Shown here piece by piece: positions 24,938-34,703 of a DNA stretch of 64,000 nucleotides. The position numbers and the translations under genes were made by a program. Every line of letters starts with the position of its first letter. Within the stretch, counting starts at the first letter, position 1. Below the pieces are notes generated by a model. That model had not been told where the DNA came from and did not search any database. It was given only the letters and a program-made list of their open reading frames with translations. The DNA lies in assembly GCA_949948895.1 (NCBI GenBank), contig CATLHE010000006.1, positions 1-64,000 of the forward strand. Reading direction: 5' to 3'. The DNA comes from an uncultured Christensenella sp. GTDB lineage: Bacteria > Bacillota > Clostridia > Christensenellales > Pumilibacteraceae.

Positions 24938-27031
24938 ATGAATTTCAAGACATTCGAGACCGAGATCGGCGGACGCAAAGTCATAGTCGAAACGGGTAAG
25001 TATGCGGGACAAGCCAACGGATCGTGTATCATTCGTTGCGGCGACACCGTAGTAATGACAAACGTGACCATGGCAAAAGCGCCTCGCCCCGGTATGGATT
25101 ATTTCCCGCTCGGCGTGGACTTCGAAGAAAAACTGTATGCGATAGGCAAGATCCCCGGTAGCTTCAAGCGCCGCGAGGGCAGAGGCAGCGACAAGGCGAT
25201 ACTCACTTCGCGCCTCATCGACCGCCCTATACGCCCGCTGTTCCCCAAGGGCTTGTTTAACGACGTTTCGGTCGTTTGCACGGCGCTCTCGGTGGACACC
25301 AATATCCCGCCCGAAGTGTTCGGCATGCTCGGCTCGTCCATCGCGCTTTCCATTTCCGACATTCCGTTCGCGGGTCCCACGGGTTCCGTCGTAGTCGGTT
25401 GCGTAGACGGCAAGTACGTTATCAACCCCGACACCGAACAGCGCGCAAAGAGCACGATGCACGTTTACGTATCGGGCACTGCGGACGCTATCATGATGGT
25501 GGAAGCGGGCGCTAACGAGGTCAGCGAAGAAGAAATGCTCGGCGGAATACTTTTCGCGCACGAGGAGATCAAAAAGCAAGTCAAGTTTATCAACAGCATA
25601 GTCAAAGCCGTAGGCAAGAAAAAGCTCGAGCCCGAGCTCTACCACATAGGCGACGACGTGAACGCGGCGGTACGCAAGTACGCCGATAAGGCGCTTGACA
25701 AGGCGCTCGACGAGTTTGACAGGACCAAGCGTCAAGAGAATCAGGACGCCGTTCAAGCGGACGTTATGGAGCACTTCAAGACCGAGTTTGAAGGTCGCGA
25801 GCGCGAGATAGCGGATACGCTGTATTACATGACCAAAGAAAAAGTCCGTGAAAAGATACTCGGCAAGGGTATTCGTCCGGACGGCAGAAAGACGACCGAC
25901 ATTCGCGATATTTGGTGCGAAGTGGGCGTAATGCCCAGAACGCACGGCTCGGCGGTGTTTACCCGCGGGCAGTCGCAGGCGCTTTCCATCTGCACGCTCG
26001 GCACGGCGCGCGACGCGCAAAAGCTGGACAACCTCGACGAGGAAGACAGCAAGCGTTATATGCATCAATACAATATGCCGCCGTACTCGACGGGCGAAGC
26101 CAAACCCCTTCGCGCGCCCGGCAGACGCGAGATAGGTCACGGCGCTTTGGCGGAGCGCGCTTTGGAGCCCGTAATCCCGTCTGAGGAAGAATTCCCGTAC
26201 ACCATTCGCGTGGTATCGGAGATACTCTCGTCCAACGGTTCGACCTCGCAGGCGAGCGTATGCGGTTCGACGCTGTCGCTCATGGACGCAGGCGTTCCCA
26301 TCAAAGCGCCCGTAGCGGGTATCGCCATGGGGCTTATAAAAGACGAGGAGCACGACAGGCTCGCCATTCTTTCGGATATACAGGGTCTCGAGGACTTCCT
26401 CGGCGATATGGACTTTAAGGTAGCGGGCACCAAAGACGGTATTACCGCTATCCAAATGGATATCAAGATCAAGGGCATAAGCGAAAAGATACTTCGCACC
26501 GCGCTCGCTCAGGCGAGAGAGGGCAGGCTCCACATACTCGGCAAAATGCTCGCCGTGCTCGACAAGCCGCGCAAGGAACTCAGCAAGTTCGCGCCCAAGA
26601 TAATAATGTTCAATATCGATCCCGAAAAGATCGGTGACGTTATAGGCAAGCAGGGCAAGGTCATAAACAAGATAGTCGAAGATACCGGCGTCAAGATCGA
26701 TATCGAAGAGGACGGCAGAGTGTTCATAGCGGGCGTCGATCCCGAAATGACCGAAAAAGCCAAGGCGACTATACTTTCCATAGTCAAAGAGCCCGAGATC
26801 GGCGACCTGTTCATCGGTCCCGTCGTGACGGTACGAGACGACCTCGGCGCGTTCGTGGAGATCACTCCGGGGCGCGACGGCATGATACACATAGCCAAGC
26901 TCGGCAAGTTCGCGAACAAACGCGTCAACGCCGTGTCGGAAGTGCTGAATGTTGGCGACACCGTCAAGGTCGAAGTCGTAAGCTTCACCAAGCAGGGCAA
27001 GATAGACCTTAAACTCATCGAAAAACTGTAA
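24938..27031 (+). CDS. pnp: Polyribonucleotide nucleotidyltransferase (PNPase)
   Basis: This phosphorolytic 3'-5' exoribonuclease acts in mRNA decay. The 697-residue product contains two RNase PH domains (residues about 10-140 with FKRREGRGSDK, and about 310-540 with RTHGSAVFTRGQSQ), a helical linker, a KH domain (about 553-612, VIGKQGKVINKIVEDTG) and an S1 domain (about 620-690, GPVVTVRDDLGAFVEITPGR). The domain order and length are complete. GGAG lies about 12 nt before the start. It is part of the rpsO-pnp-ylxY-mlpA cluster conserved in Firmicutes. Confidence 0.98.
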   Translation: MNFKTFETEIGGRKVIVETGKYAGQANGSCIIRCGDTVVMTNVTMAKAPRPGMDYFPLGVDFEEKLYAIGKIPGSFKRREGRGSDKAILTSRLIDRPIRPLFPKGLFNDVSVVCTALSVDTNIPPEVFGMLGSSIALSISDIPFAGPTGSVVVGCVDGKYVINPDTEQRAKSTMHVYVSGTADAIMMVEAGANEVSEEEMLGGILFAHEEIKKQVKFINSIVKAVGKKKLEPELYHIGDDVNAAVRKYADKALDKALDEFDRTKRQENQDAVQADVMEHFKTEFEGREREIADTLYYMTKEKVREKILGKGIRPDGRKTTDIRDIWCEVGVMPRTHGSAVFTRGQSQALSICTLGTARDAQKLDNLDEEDSKRYMHQYNMPPYSTGEAKPLRAPGRREIGHGALAERALEPVIPSEEEFPYTIRVVSEILSSNGSTSQASVCGSTLSLMDAGVPIKAPVAGIAMGLIKDEEHDRLAILSDIQGLEDFLGDMDFKVAGTKDGITAIQMDIKIKGISEKILRTALAQAREGRLHILGKMLAVLDKPRKELSKFAPKIIMFNIDPEKIGDVIGKQGKVINKIVEDTGVKIDIEEDGRVFIAGVDPEMTEKAKATILSIVKEPEIGDLFIGPVVTVRDDLGAFVEITPGRDGMIHIAKLGKFANKRVNAVSEVLNVGDTVKVEVVSFTKQGKIDLKLIEKL

Positions 27032-27093
27032 ATCATCGCGACGGCGCGGCAAACGTAGTTCGCATAACGTGAGGCAAAAGCCGTCGAGAGCAT

Positions 27094-27136
27094 AAAAACA
27101 CCCCGCCTATGAATATTGTAGACGGGGGAGTTTTTT
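27094..27136 (+). terminator. Terminator-like hairpin that includes the ylxY ribosome site
   Basis: CCCCG (27101-27105) can pair with CGGGG (27123-27127), extended by A/T pairs, ending in TTTTTT directly before ATG 27137. The purine-rich ribosome site GGGGGAG lies in the 3' arm, so folding would hide it. The stem is imperfect. Confidence 0.4.
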
Positions 27137-27862
27137 ATGACGGCAATAAGAAACAGAGCGAAATTTTTATCGGTGGTTTTGGGCAATATAGTTATGTGCG
27201 CGACGGTAGTCGCATTGCTTGCTGTAACGTTTGCGGGCGACAAGGCGACGCGCGCGGGCGGCGAGGCGCCGTATTATTCGGGCAAGTCGGAAACGAAAGT
27301 ATCGCTCATGATAAACGTGTATTGGGGCACCGAGTATATCGATCCCATGCTCGAGATCTTGGGCAGGTACAACGTCAAGACAACGTTTTTTATAGGCGGG
27401 AGCTGGGCGGCGGGCAATGCCGAAACGCTCAAAAAGATACGCGACGCGGGTCATGAAATAGGCAATCACGGCTATTACCACAAGGAACATTCCAAGCTGG
27501 ACGAAGAGCGCAACAGCCGCGAGATAAGCATGGCGCACGAAGTGGTGAAAGACGTTCTCGAAACGGACATGACGCTGTTTGCGCCGCCGTCGGGCGCGTT
27601 TAACGACGCTACGCTCGCCGCGGCGGAAAAACTCGGGTATCGCACCATTATGTGGACGCGTGATACGATCGACTGGCGCGACCATGACGCCGATCTCATT
27701 TACCGCCGTGCGGTCAAAAATATCAAAGGCGGCGACCTTATACTCATGCACCCGACGGATGCTACCGTAAAAGCATTGGAAAGAATGGTGATCACGGTAT
27801 TCTCCAATAATTTGAGGATAGCGCCCGTAAGCGAGGTTTTGTACCCGTCGGTCACTGCGTAG
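27137..27862 (+). CDS. ylxY: Polysaccharide deacetylase-like protein, YlxY type
   Basis: The 241-residue product has an N-terminal membrane anchor (residues about 10-33) and a NodB/polysaccharide deacetylase fold. The usual catalytic motif TFDDG is replaced by MINVYWG, as in the YlxY subgroup, while the histidine motif NHGYYH and TTFFIGGSW are present, so metal binding may be altered. In Bacillus, ylxY lies between pnp and mlpA exactly as here. The fold acts on cell wall or spore polysaccharides outside the membrane; the activity of this subgroup is not certain. GGGGGAG precedes the ATG by 6 nt. Confidence 0.88.
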   Translation: MTAIRNRAKFLSVVLGNIVMCATVVALLAVTFAGDKATRAGGEAPYYSGKSETKVSLMINVYWGTEYIDPMLEILGRYNVKTTFFIGGSWAAGNAETLKKIRDAGHEIGNHGYYHKEHSKLDEERNSREISMAHEVVKDVLETDMTLFAPPSGAFNDATLAAAEKLGYRTIMWTRDTIDWRDHDADLIYRRAVKNIKGGDLILMHPTDATVKALERMVITVFSNNLRIAPVSEVLYPSVTA

Positions 27863-27918
27863 GTTTTGTGGGCGAGCGCGCCTTTTGTTCGGATAAACTA
27901 AACGAGGTTCACGAATAA

Positions 27919-29175
27919 ATGTTTGTAAAAAAATACGCTAACGGATTAACGCTCACCGTCGAGCGCAACGCGGCTTTGCGGTCGGTGACCGCGGGGATAA
28001 TGGTCGGAACGGGCAGCGCGTACGAAACGGCTGAGACCAACGGAATATCTCATTTTATCGAGCATATGCAGTTTAAGGGCACCGCGACGAGGAGCGCAGA
28101 CGACATAGTCAACGCGTTCGACGCGGCGGGCGCGAGCTTTAACGCGTTTACGGGCAAGGAGTATACCTGCTTTTATTTCAAATCGATAGATGAAAAAATA
28201 AGCGAGTGCTTCGAGGTCCTGTCCGATCTGTTTTTACACTCGGCATACGATAAGACCGAGCTCGACCGAGAGCGCAAAGTCATACTCGAAGAGATCAACA
28301 TGAGCCTTGACGAGCCCGACGGCGTGTGTTACGACGTGCTTTGCAAAACGGCATACGGCGACGGTTCGCTCGGTATGGAGATATTGGGTACAAAAGACAA
28401 CGTCAAAAGGTTCGGCAAGTCGGATATATTAAGCTACAAAGCGTCGCACTATTTGCCGTCCGATACGGTGGTGGCGTTTGTTGGCAACATAACCGAGGAC
28501 GACGCAGTCGCGCTTATCGAAAAGTATTTGGGCGAACTGACAGCGGCGGAATATAAAGCCCCGCCCGTGCTCGCGCCGCAAAAGTTTAACGGCGGGTACG
28601 GTACGTTCATCAAGGACTTCGAGCAGTCTGAGCTTTCCATCGCGTTTCCCGCGCCGACTTTCGGCGACGAGAAAGCGCCCGTTTTGTCGGTGCTCGATTG
28701 CATATTCGGCACGGGCATGGGTTCTCGGCTTTTCAGACGGCTGCGTGAAAAAATGGGGCTGGTGTACAGCGTTTACACGTCGAGCTGGCTGGGCAGAAGC
28801 AACGGCGCGTTTTCGGTGTGCGCAAACGTAAACGTGGAAAACATAGAAAAAAGCGTTAAAGCGATACGCGAAGAGACCGACAAGCTCATAAATGACGGCG
28901 TGACCGCGGACGAAGTGGAAAAAGCCAAGACGCAGTTAAAGGTAAACGCGCTGTTCGGCAAAGAAAACCCCATGAACTATATGCTCGCCGTTATGCGCCG
29001 TCGGCTTTTATTGGACGAGGAGTACGACCTAGACGCGGTGATAGCGCGTATCGAGCGCGTTACTCCGTCGGCTGTAAACGAGCTTGCGCGCGAGGTCCTG
29101 AGTAAGCGCGCGGCTATAGCGTACGCGGGAAAACAACCGCCGCGCGACATAGACAAAATATACTACGAGAGGTAA
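27919..29175 (+). CDS. mlpA: M16-family zinc peptidase, MlpA/YmxG type
   Basis: This insulinase-family peptidase (processing-peptidase type) has 418 residues. The inverted zinc motif HFIEH (residues 45-49) is intact and the third ligand E125 lies in the ILEEINMSLDE stretch, 76 residues after H49 as expected. The C-terminal half has the usual R/Y motif region (GMGSRLFRRLREKMGLVYSV). The position after pnp and ylxY matches Bacillus mlpA. It is probably cytoplasmic, as no signal peptide is seen. Confidence 0.93.
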   Translation: MFVKKYANGLTLTVERNAALRSVTAGIMVGTGSAYETAETNGISHFIEHMQFKGTATRSADDIVNAFDAAGASFNAFTGKEYTCFYFKSIDEKISECFEVLSDLFLHSAYDKTELDRERKVILEEINMSLDEPDGVCYDVLCKTAYGDGSLGMEILGTKDNVKRFGKSDILSYKASHYLPSDTVVAFVGNITEDDAVALIEKYLGELTAAEYKAPPVLAPQKFNGGYGTFIKDFEQSELSIAFPAPTFGDEKAPVLSVLDCIFGTGMGSRLFRRLREKMGLVYSVYTSSWLGRSNGAFSVCANVNVENIEKSVKAIREETDKLINDGVTADEVEKAKTQLKVNALFGKENPMNYMLAVMRRRLLLDEEYDLDAVIARIERVTPSAVNELAREVLSKRAAIAYAGKQPPRDIDKIYYER

Positions 29176-29180
29176 AAACC

Positions 29181-29576
29181 ATGTCGGATAAGATCGAAAC
29201 AAAAGAAGACAAGTTAGACGTTCTGTTCAGAATGCAGGCGGGGTTGGACGCATACATACGCGAGAAACGCGAACTTAAATACACAAAGAGCGAATGGGTG
29301 TGCAAAAAAGCGCTCGCGCTCATCGTCGAGCTCGGCGAGGTCGTAGAGGAAGCCAAGTACAAATGGTGGAAAAACGACAGCGAGATAGACGACGCAAAAC
29401 TGAAAGAGGAGATAGTGGACGTATTGCATTTCTTTTTGGGTATGGCTATCGACAGCGGCATGACCGCCGACGAGCTTTTCGACATCTATCTCAAAAAGAA
29501 CAAGGAAAACTACGACCGCCAGAACGGACTGTCCGCAAAAAAAGGTTACGAACTGAGCGATAATCCCAAGGCTTGA
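29181..29576 (+). CDS. All-alpha dUTPase-like nucleotide pyrophosphatase
   Basis: The 131-residue, fully helical product has the acidic metal-binding pattern of dimeric dUTPases and MazG-like enzymes: IVELGEVVEEAKYKWWK followed by KLKEEIVDVLHFFLGMAID. These hydrolyse dUTP or related NTPs to the monophosphate and keep uracil out of DNA. It starts 5 nt after mlpA and shares that transcript, with a terminator at 29635. The exact substrate is inferred from the WWK and DVLHF signature. Confidence 0.82.
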   Translation: MSDKIETKEDKLDVLFRMQAGLDAYIREKRELKYTKSEWVCKKALALIVELGEVVEEAKYKWWKNDSEIDDAKLKEEIVDVLHFFLGMAIDSGMTADELFDIYLKKNKENYDRQNGLSAKKGYELSDNPKA

Positions 29577-29634
29577 CTAATGCTATAAACCTGCGAGCGC
29601 GTACAGCGCGACAATAATACGGCGTATTTATAAC

Positions 29635-29665
29635 AAAACTCCGCGCATGAAATAGCGGAGTTTTT
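29635..29665 (+). terminator. Terminator after the dUTPase-like gene
   Basis: AAAACTCCGC (29635-29644) pairs with GCGGAGTTTT (29655-29664), then a T-run. Confidence 0.88.
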
Positions 29666-29744
29666 GCGTGCGGAAATTCGACAGAGTAAAAGCGTGTGTT
29701 TTTGTGCGCGCAACATTTAAAATTAAAAAATTGAGCGTAAAGGC

Positions 29745-29773
29745 TTGAAAATATCGAAGAGCTATGTTATAAT
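29745..29773 (+). promoter_or_regulatory. Sigma-A promoter of the ftsK-recA operon
   Basis: TTGAAA at 29745-29750, a 17-nt spacer, and TATAAT at 29768-29773. Confidence 0.82.
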
Positions 29774-29837
29774 GATTAGTGCGTAGAAAAGCATTCATTT
29801 ACGCGACCCAAAAATCCGAACATGACCGGAGGCAGAC

Positions 29838-32800
29838 GTGCCGCAAAAAAAGTACAAGCAAAAAAGAAACGGCAATAAGAACGGCAATCACGAAGTTCTC
29901 GGCGTAGTGCTGGTGATAGTATCGCTGTTTCTTTTGCTATGCATAGTGATCCCGCCCATACTCAGCGTGGTGAGTAAGGCTGTATTTTCCATTGTGCTTG
30001 GCGTGTTCGGTATAGTCGCGTACCCCATACTTATAGCGATATTGCTCGGCGGAGTGAGCTTGCTCATACATCATTCTTTCGGCATGCCGTCGCGCAAGAC
30101 CGTGATATGCACGGTACTATTGATATTTTTTGGACTTATAATCTTGCAGCTCGCTTCCACCCATGCGTTTTTGGGCGGCGATTACGGCACGTATATATCT
30201 GACGTTTACGCTGCTAAGTATTCGGCAGGCGGAATAATCTTCGGCACTATCGCGTTCGGGCTTAAAACGGCGATCACAGAGATAGGCTGCTACGTGGTTT
30301 TTTCGGTGGCTGTCCTCATCGTGATAGCCGTCATGACCGATCTTATATCGCGCATACGTTCGCTTAGGAAGCGTGAGCCCGTCAACATAGCAAAGATGCC
30401 GCCCGCGCCGACGTTTACAACGCGCACCGACCCGCAAAACGTAATGCCCGTCGAGAGCACCGCAGGATTGTTTGTTGGCACGATAGAGCGCCGCACGCCT
30501 CCGCCCATTTCTTCTCAGATAGGCAAGGCGAGCGATCTGCCGCAAAACGATAAGCGCGTGGTTACCGATTATTCGGACGCGCCCGTCATTTCAAACGAGC
30601 CCAAAGCAATTGACGAACGGTCTCATTCCGCGGCGCATATGGCGCTGTACGGCGACAGCGAGGCTATCAAAAAGAAATCCGCGGAAGAGTATAGACGCAG
30701 TATAGAAGAACAGCAAAGGAAAGCCGAGCCCGTACAGACGGCGGCGCCCGATGATTATTCGGAGCTTACGCGCGAGGAACGCGCGGTTGTTCCGCCTTCC
30801 GTGCGCACGCTTGCGGATGCGGAGCGCAGCGTGACGGACAAGCCTAAAAAGATCGTTCACGACGGACCCGCCGTGTTCTTTCCCGTTGAGAAGCACTTGG
30901 AGTTTAACGACGACGGCATAGAAAACGCCGACGACATAAAGCGCAGACTGCAAGAGGACGCGCGCCGTCGCAAGCAGAGCGATATGGGCGGCACGGAGTT
31001 TCGACCGGAACCCGTTCGCGACCGCTACCGCTCTGAGCGCGGCGACGACAGCGGCATTATAGAAACGTTTACTCCCGTCAGCCGCATACAGCCTCAAAAA
31101 CCTATCGAGCGCGAGCCGATTATAGAAGAACCGCAAACGCCCATAATCGATATAGACCGAGACTACGCTAAGCCGTCTCCGTCTGCGTTCGATCAATCCG
31201 CCAAGACCGAGCCGCTCCCTATCGTGGACGGGCTCGAAAAACGCGAATCGGTAGACGATAGATTTTTGCGCGTGTTCGGCAACGATCCGAAATCTGTCAA
31301 AATGCCTGTCAATCCGTTTGCATTGGATACGGACGGCGGCGATAAGCAGGACGAAATAATAAACGCCGATATAGTGCGCGGTACTTCCGATTCGCCGCTC
31401 AGCCCCATAGACACTTCGGACATAGAGCCGGACGATATCTTGGTGGGCGACGAGGACGAACCGCGCGTAGAGCCTAAAGCACCGTCTTCGGGACGCGGTA
31501 TATTTGCGTCGCGTAACGCCGTATTCGACGAAGGCAACGACGACGGCATAGTGGGCGACGACGATTATAAAGCCGCGCGCACGCAGTCGTCTATCACGAG
31601 CGCGTTTGATATTTCCGCCGCGCCCGCGGTCGATCTTTCCGAAACGCATGATATAACGAGCGATCTCATAGACGGCGACGATCTTTCGGGCATGTACGTA
31701 AGCGCCGATGAGAGCGCGCCCAAAGCGCCCGCAAAGCGCACACGCGGTATCGCGCCGCTCGATAATCAAATATCGATGCAGGCGGTGCTCGACGAAAAGC
31801 ACGACGAGTCGGTCGTGCTCAACCGCGTAAAACGCCACAAGCATTACGAGAATTACAATGCTCCGCCCATCGATCTTCTCAAACGCCATCCGAGCGAAGA
31901 CCTTTCGGAGGATGATCTCAAGCGCAACGCCGAAAGATTGGAGACCGTTATCGGTCAGTTCTTAAAGACGGAAGTGAAAGTCGTTCACATCGTGCCCGGT
32001 CCCACCGTCACGCGTTACGAAGTAGAGTGTCCGCTCGGCGTTCCCGTCAAGCAGATAGAGTCGCACAGCGCGGATATAGAATACGAGCTCGCGTCGGTCA
32101 GTCAGGTGCGTATAGAAGCGCCCATACCCGGTAAGCGCGCCGTAGGTATCGAAGTGCCCAACGCGACAAAATCCATAGTCGGTATACGCGATATAGTAGA
32201 GTCCGACGATTATCAGAAAGCCAAGTCGCCAATGACGTTTGCGGTGGGCAAGGGAATAAGCGGCGACGTAGTGCTTTGCGATCTTGAAAAAGTCCCACAC
32301 CTTCTTATAGCCGGTCAAACGGGTAGCGGTAAGAGCGCGTGCCTGAACGGACTTATCATAAGCTTGCTGTATAAATCGTCGCCCGAGGATCTTAGGTTCA
32401 TACTCGTAGACCCTAAGCGCGTCGAGTTCTCGGCGTACGCGGGCATGCCGCACCTTCTGTTTAATAACATCATATACGAGCCCAACGAAGTGCTTTCGGC
32501 GCTCAAATGGGCGGCGAACGAAATGGAGCGGCGTTATGCTCTTTTGTCCAAGTACAAATGCAATCAGCTCTCCGCGTTCAATAAGCACCCCGACGTGATC
32601 TCGGGCAAGATAGACCGCATGCCGCACATAATCATGATAATCGACGAGCTTGCCGATATCATGGCGTCGGCTGTAAAGCGCGATATCGAAGACAAGATAA
32701 AAGTAATAGCGGCAAAAGCGCGCGCGGCGGGTATCCACCTTATAGTCGCGACGCAGCGTCCTTCGGCGGACGTTCTTACGGGAACTATCAAGACCAACCT

Positions 32801-33323
32801 CACAAGCCGCATAGCGTTTAAAGTGAGCAGTCTTACCGACTCGCGTATCATCCTCGATATACCCGGTGCGGAAGCGCTCGTGGGCAAGGGCGATATGCTG
32901 TTCTTCCCGGTCGAGTACAGCTCGCCCAAGCGCGTTCAAGGCTCGTTCATAAGCGACGAGGAAGTAGCGTCCGTTTTGTCCTATGTGAGAGACCATGTGG
33001 AATGCGACTTCGACGAGGACGCTGCAAAAGCGGTGTTCGGCGGCGGCGACGAGGTTCAGAGCTCGGAAGCGGGGCTCAACAAGGCAAAGAGCGATCCGTT
33101 GCTTCCTGACGTTTTGGCTCTTGTTATTCGCACCAAGCAAGCCTCTACCTCGGGCATACAGCGCAGGTTCTCCATAGGCTTTGCGCGCGCGTCGCGGCTC
33201 ATGGATATTATGGAAGAGCTTAATTATATCGGTCCCGCAACGGGCAACAGCAAGCCGCGCGACGTGCTTATCACCAACGATAAATACCGCGAGCTGTTCG
33301 GTCGCGATGCGGACGAAAACTAA
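29838..33323 (+). CDS. ftsK: DNA translocase FtsK/SpoIIIE
   Basis: This membrane-anchored ATPase pumps chromosomal DNA through the septum during division or sporulation. The 1161-residue product has four N-terminal TM segments (residues about 20-180), an unusually long acidic, Pro-rich linker (about 190-660), the motor with Walker A (AGQTGSGKS, near 823-832) and Walker B (IIMIIDELAD), and the C-terminal gamma winged helix (ALVIRTKQASTSGIQRRFSI). The start codon is GTG with GGAGG 6 nt upstream; a nearby ATG at 29822 is out of frame. It heads the run ftsK-rimO-pgsA-cinA-recA. Confidence 0.96.
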   Translation: MPQKKYKQKRNGNKNGNHEVLGVVLVIVSLFLLLCIVIPPILSVVSKAVFSIVLGVFGIVAYPILIAILLGGVSLLIHHSFGMPSRKTVICTVLLIFFGLIILQLASTHAFLGGDYGTYISDVYAAKYSAGGIIFGTIAFGLKTAITEIGCYVVFSVAVLIVIAVMTDLISRIRSLRKREPVNIAKMPPAPTFTTRTDPQNVMPVESTAGLFVGTIERRTPPPISSQIGKASDLPQNDKRVVTDYSDAPVISNEPKAIDERSHSAAHMALYGDSEAIKKKSAEEYRRSIEEQQRKAEPVQTAAPDDYSELTREERAVVPPSVRTLADAERSVTDKPKKIVHDGPAVFFPVEKHLEFNDDGIENADDIKRRLQEDARRRKQSDMGGTEFRPEPVRDRYRSERGDDSGIIETFTPVSRIQPQKPIEREPIIEEPQTPIIDIDRDYAKPSPSAFDQSAKTEPLPIVDGLEKRESVDDRFLRVFGNDPKSVKMPVNPFALDTDGGDKQDEIINADIVRGTSDSPLSPIDTSDIEPDDILVGDEDEPRVEPKAPSSGRGIFASRNAVFDEGNDDGIVGDDDYKAARTQSSITSAFDISAAPAVDLSETHDITSDLIDGDDLSGMYVSADESAPKAPAKRTRGIAPLDNQISMQAVLDEKHDESVVLNRVKRHKHYENYNAPPIDLLKRHPSEDLSEDDLKRNAERLETVIGQFLKTEVKVVHIVPGPTVTRYEVECPLGVPVKQIESHSADIEYELASVSQVRIEAPIPGKRAVGIEVPNATKSIVGIRDIVESDDYQKAKSPMTFAVGKGISGDVVLCDLEKVPHLLIAGQTGSGKSACLNGLIISLLYKSSPEDLRFILVDPKRVEFSAYAGMPHLLFNNIIYEPNEVLSALKWAANEMERRYALLSKYKCNQLSAFNKHPDVISGKIDRMPHIIMIIDELADIMASAVKRDIEDKIKVIAAKARAAGIHLIVATQRPSADVLTGTIKTNLTSRIAFKVSSLTDSRIILDIPGAEALVGKGDMLFFPVEYSSPKRVQGSFISDEEVASVLSYVRDHVECDFDEDAAKAVFGGGDEVQSSEAGLNKAKSDPLLPDVLALVIRTKQASTSGIQRRFSIGFARASRLMDIMEELNYIGPATGNSKPRDVLITNDKYRELFGRDADEN

Positions 33324-33341
33324 AAGGCGGGATTTTACTTA

Positions 33342-34703
33342 ATGAAGAACGTAGCCGTTATATCACTCGGGTGTGACAAAAACAGGGTAGATACCGAGCG
33401 CATGCTGTATCGCATAGCGCGCGGCGGTTACGGTATAAGCGATATTGCCGATGCGGATATAATAATTGTCAATACGTGTGCGTTTATCGAAAGCGCGCGG
33501 CAGGAAAGCATAGACACTATCTTGCAGGCGGCAGAGTTTAAATCAGCAGGCAAGTGCAAGCGTCTCGTGGTCACGGGTTGCATGCCGCAGGTTTATAGGG
33601 AAGAATTAAAAACCGAACTTCCCGAAGTAGACGCGTTTTTGGGCGTTTCGGAGTACGATAAGATACTCGAAGCGATAGACTGCGAAGAGTGTTCGACGGA
33701 GAGCAAACAATACCAAAACGCCGACGCGGTCGCTTCCGACTCTAACGAGTACGATGAGTTTTTGCGCTGTGAAAACGTCGGGCGACTGCTTACCACATAT
33801 CCGCACGTAGCGTATCTCAAGATCGCGGAGGGGTGCGGCAATCATTGCACGTTTTGCTCTATCCCCAAGATACGCGGCAAGTACCGGTCACGCCCGATAA
33901 CCGACGTGGTAAACGAAGCGGCGGGGCTTGTAAAAGACGGAGTAAAAGAACTTATACTCGTAGCGCAGGACGTAACGCGCTACGGCGAGGACAGGGGCAA
34001 AAATAAGCTCGTAGCGCTTTTGACCGAGCTTGAAAAACTGCCCGTCCGTACAGTCAGACTTTTGTACTGTTATCCCGAGCGCGTGACGGACGAGCTTATA
34101 GACATGATTTCTTCGTCGGATAAGATAGCCAAATATATAGACATACCGTTGCAGCATTATTCGGACGCGGTGCTTAAACTGATGAACCGCAAGTCCACGG
34201 GCGCGATGAGCGAGGAGCTTATAAACAAGCTTCATGCGCGCGGTATAGTGGTGCGCACGACGCTCATGGTGGGATTCCCCAATGAGACCGACGACGATTT
34301 TGCGGCGCTTAAAGCGTTTGTGTTGCGCGCGCGCCCCGAGTATGCGGGAGTGTTTGCGTATTCCAAAGAGGACGGCACGGCGGCGGCGCGGCTCAAAGGA
34401 CAGATAACAAAATCGATAAAGCGTGCGCGAGCCGACGAGCTCGGCGCGGCGTGCACGACCGTCACGCGCGAGTTTAATGAGAGCCTTATAGGCAAAACCG
34501 TAAAAGTCGTATATGAGGACGTGGACTACGACGACGGGCTTTTTATAGGCCGTGCCGAGTTCCAAACCCCCGACGTAGACGGCGTGGTATACTTCAAGTC
34601 AAAGACGGCTGTCAATGTCGGCGACGTTTACAATGTTAAGATATCGGCGCTACGCGGCGATTACGACCTTTACGGAGAGGTGGTTGATGAATTTACCGAA
34701 TAA
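33342..34703 (+). CDS. rimO: Ribosomal protein uS12 methylthiotransferase
   Basis: This radical-SAM enzyme adds a methylthio group to an aspartate of ribosomal protein S12. The 453-residue product has the N-terminal UPF0004 domain with cluster cysteines (SLGCDKNRVD, VNTCAF, VTGCMP), the radical-SAM motif CGNHCTFC, and a C-terminal TRAM domain. The FCSIPKIRGKYRSR sequence favours RimO over MiaB. It starts 18 nt after ftsK; its end overlaps pgsA. Confidence 0.95.
   Translation: MKNVAVISLGCDKNRVDTERMLYRIARGGYGISDIADADIIIVNTCAFIESARQESIDTILQAAEFKSAGKCKRLVVTGCMPQVYREELKTELPEVDAFLGVSEYDKILEAIDCEECSTESKQYQNADAVASDSNEYDEFLRCENVGRLLTTYPHVAYLKIAEGCGNHCTFCSIPKIRGKYRSRPITDVVNEAAGLVKDGVKELILVAQDVTRYGEDRGKNKLVALLTELEKLPVRTVRLLYCYPERVTDELIDMISSSDKIAKYIDIPLQHYSDAVLKLMNRKSTGAMSEELINKLHARGIVVRTTLMVGFPNETDDDFAALKAFVLRARPEYAGVFAYSKEDGTAAARLKGQITKSIKRARADELGAACTTVTREFNESLIGKTVKVVYEDVDYDDGLFIGRAEFQTPDVDGVVYFKSKTAVNVGDVYNVKISALRGDYDLYGEVVDEFTE

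Noticed and set aside
24860..27052. 730-codon minus-strand open frame over pnp
   Set aside because: It is fully antisense to an unmistakable PNPase and has no ribosome site; the genome's codon choice leaves the opposite strand free of stops.
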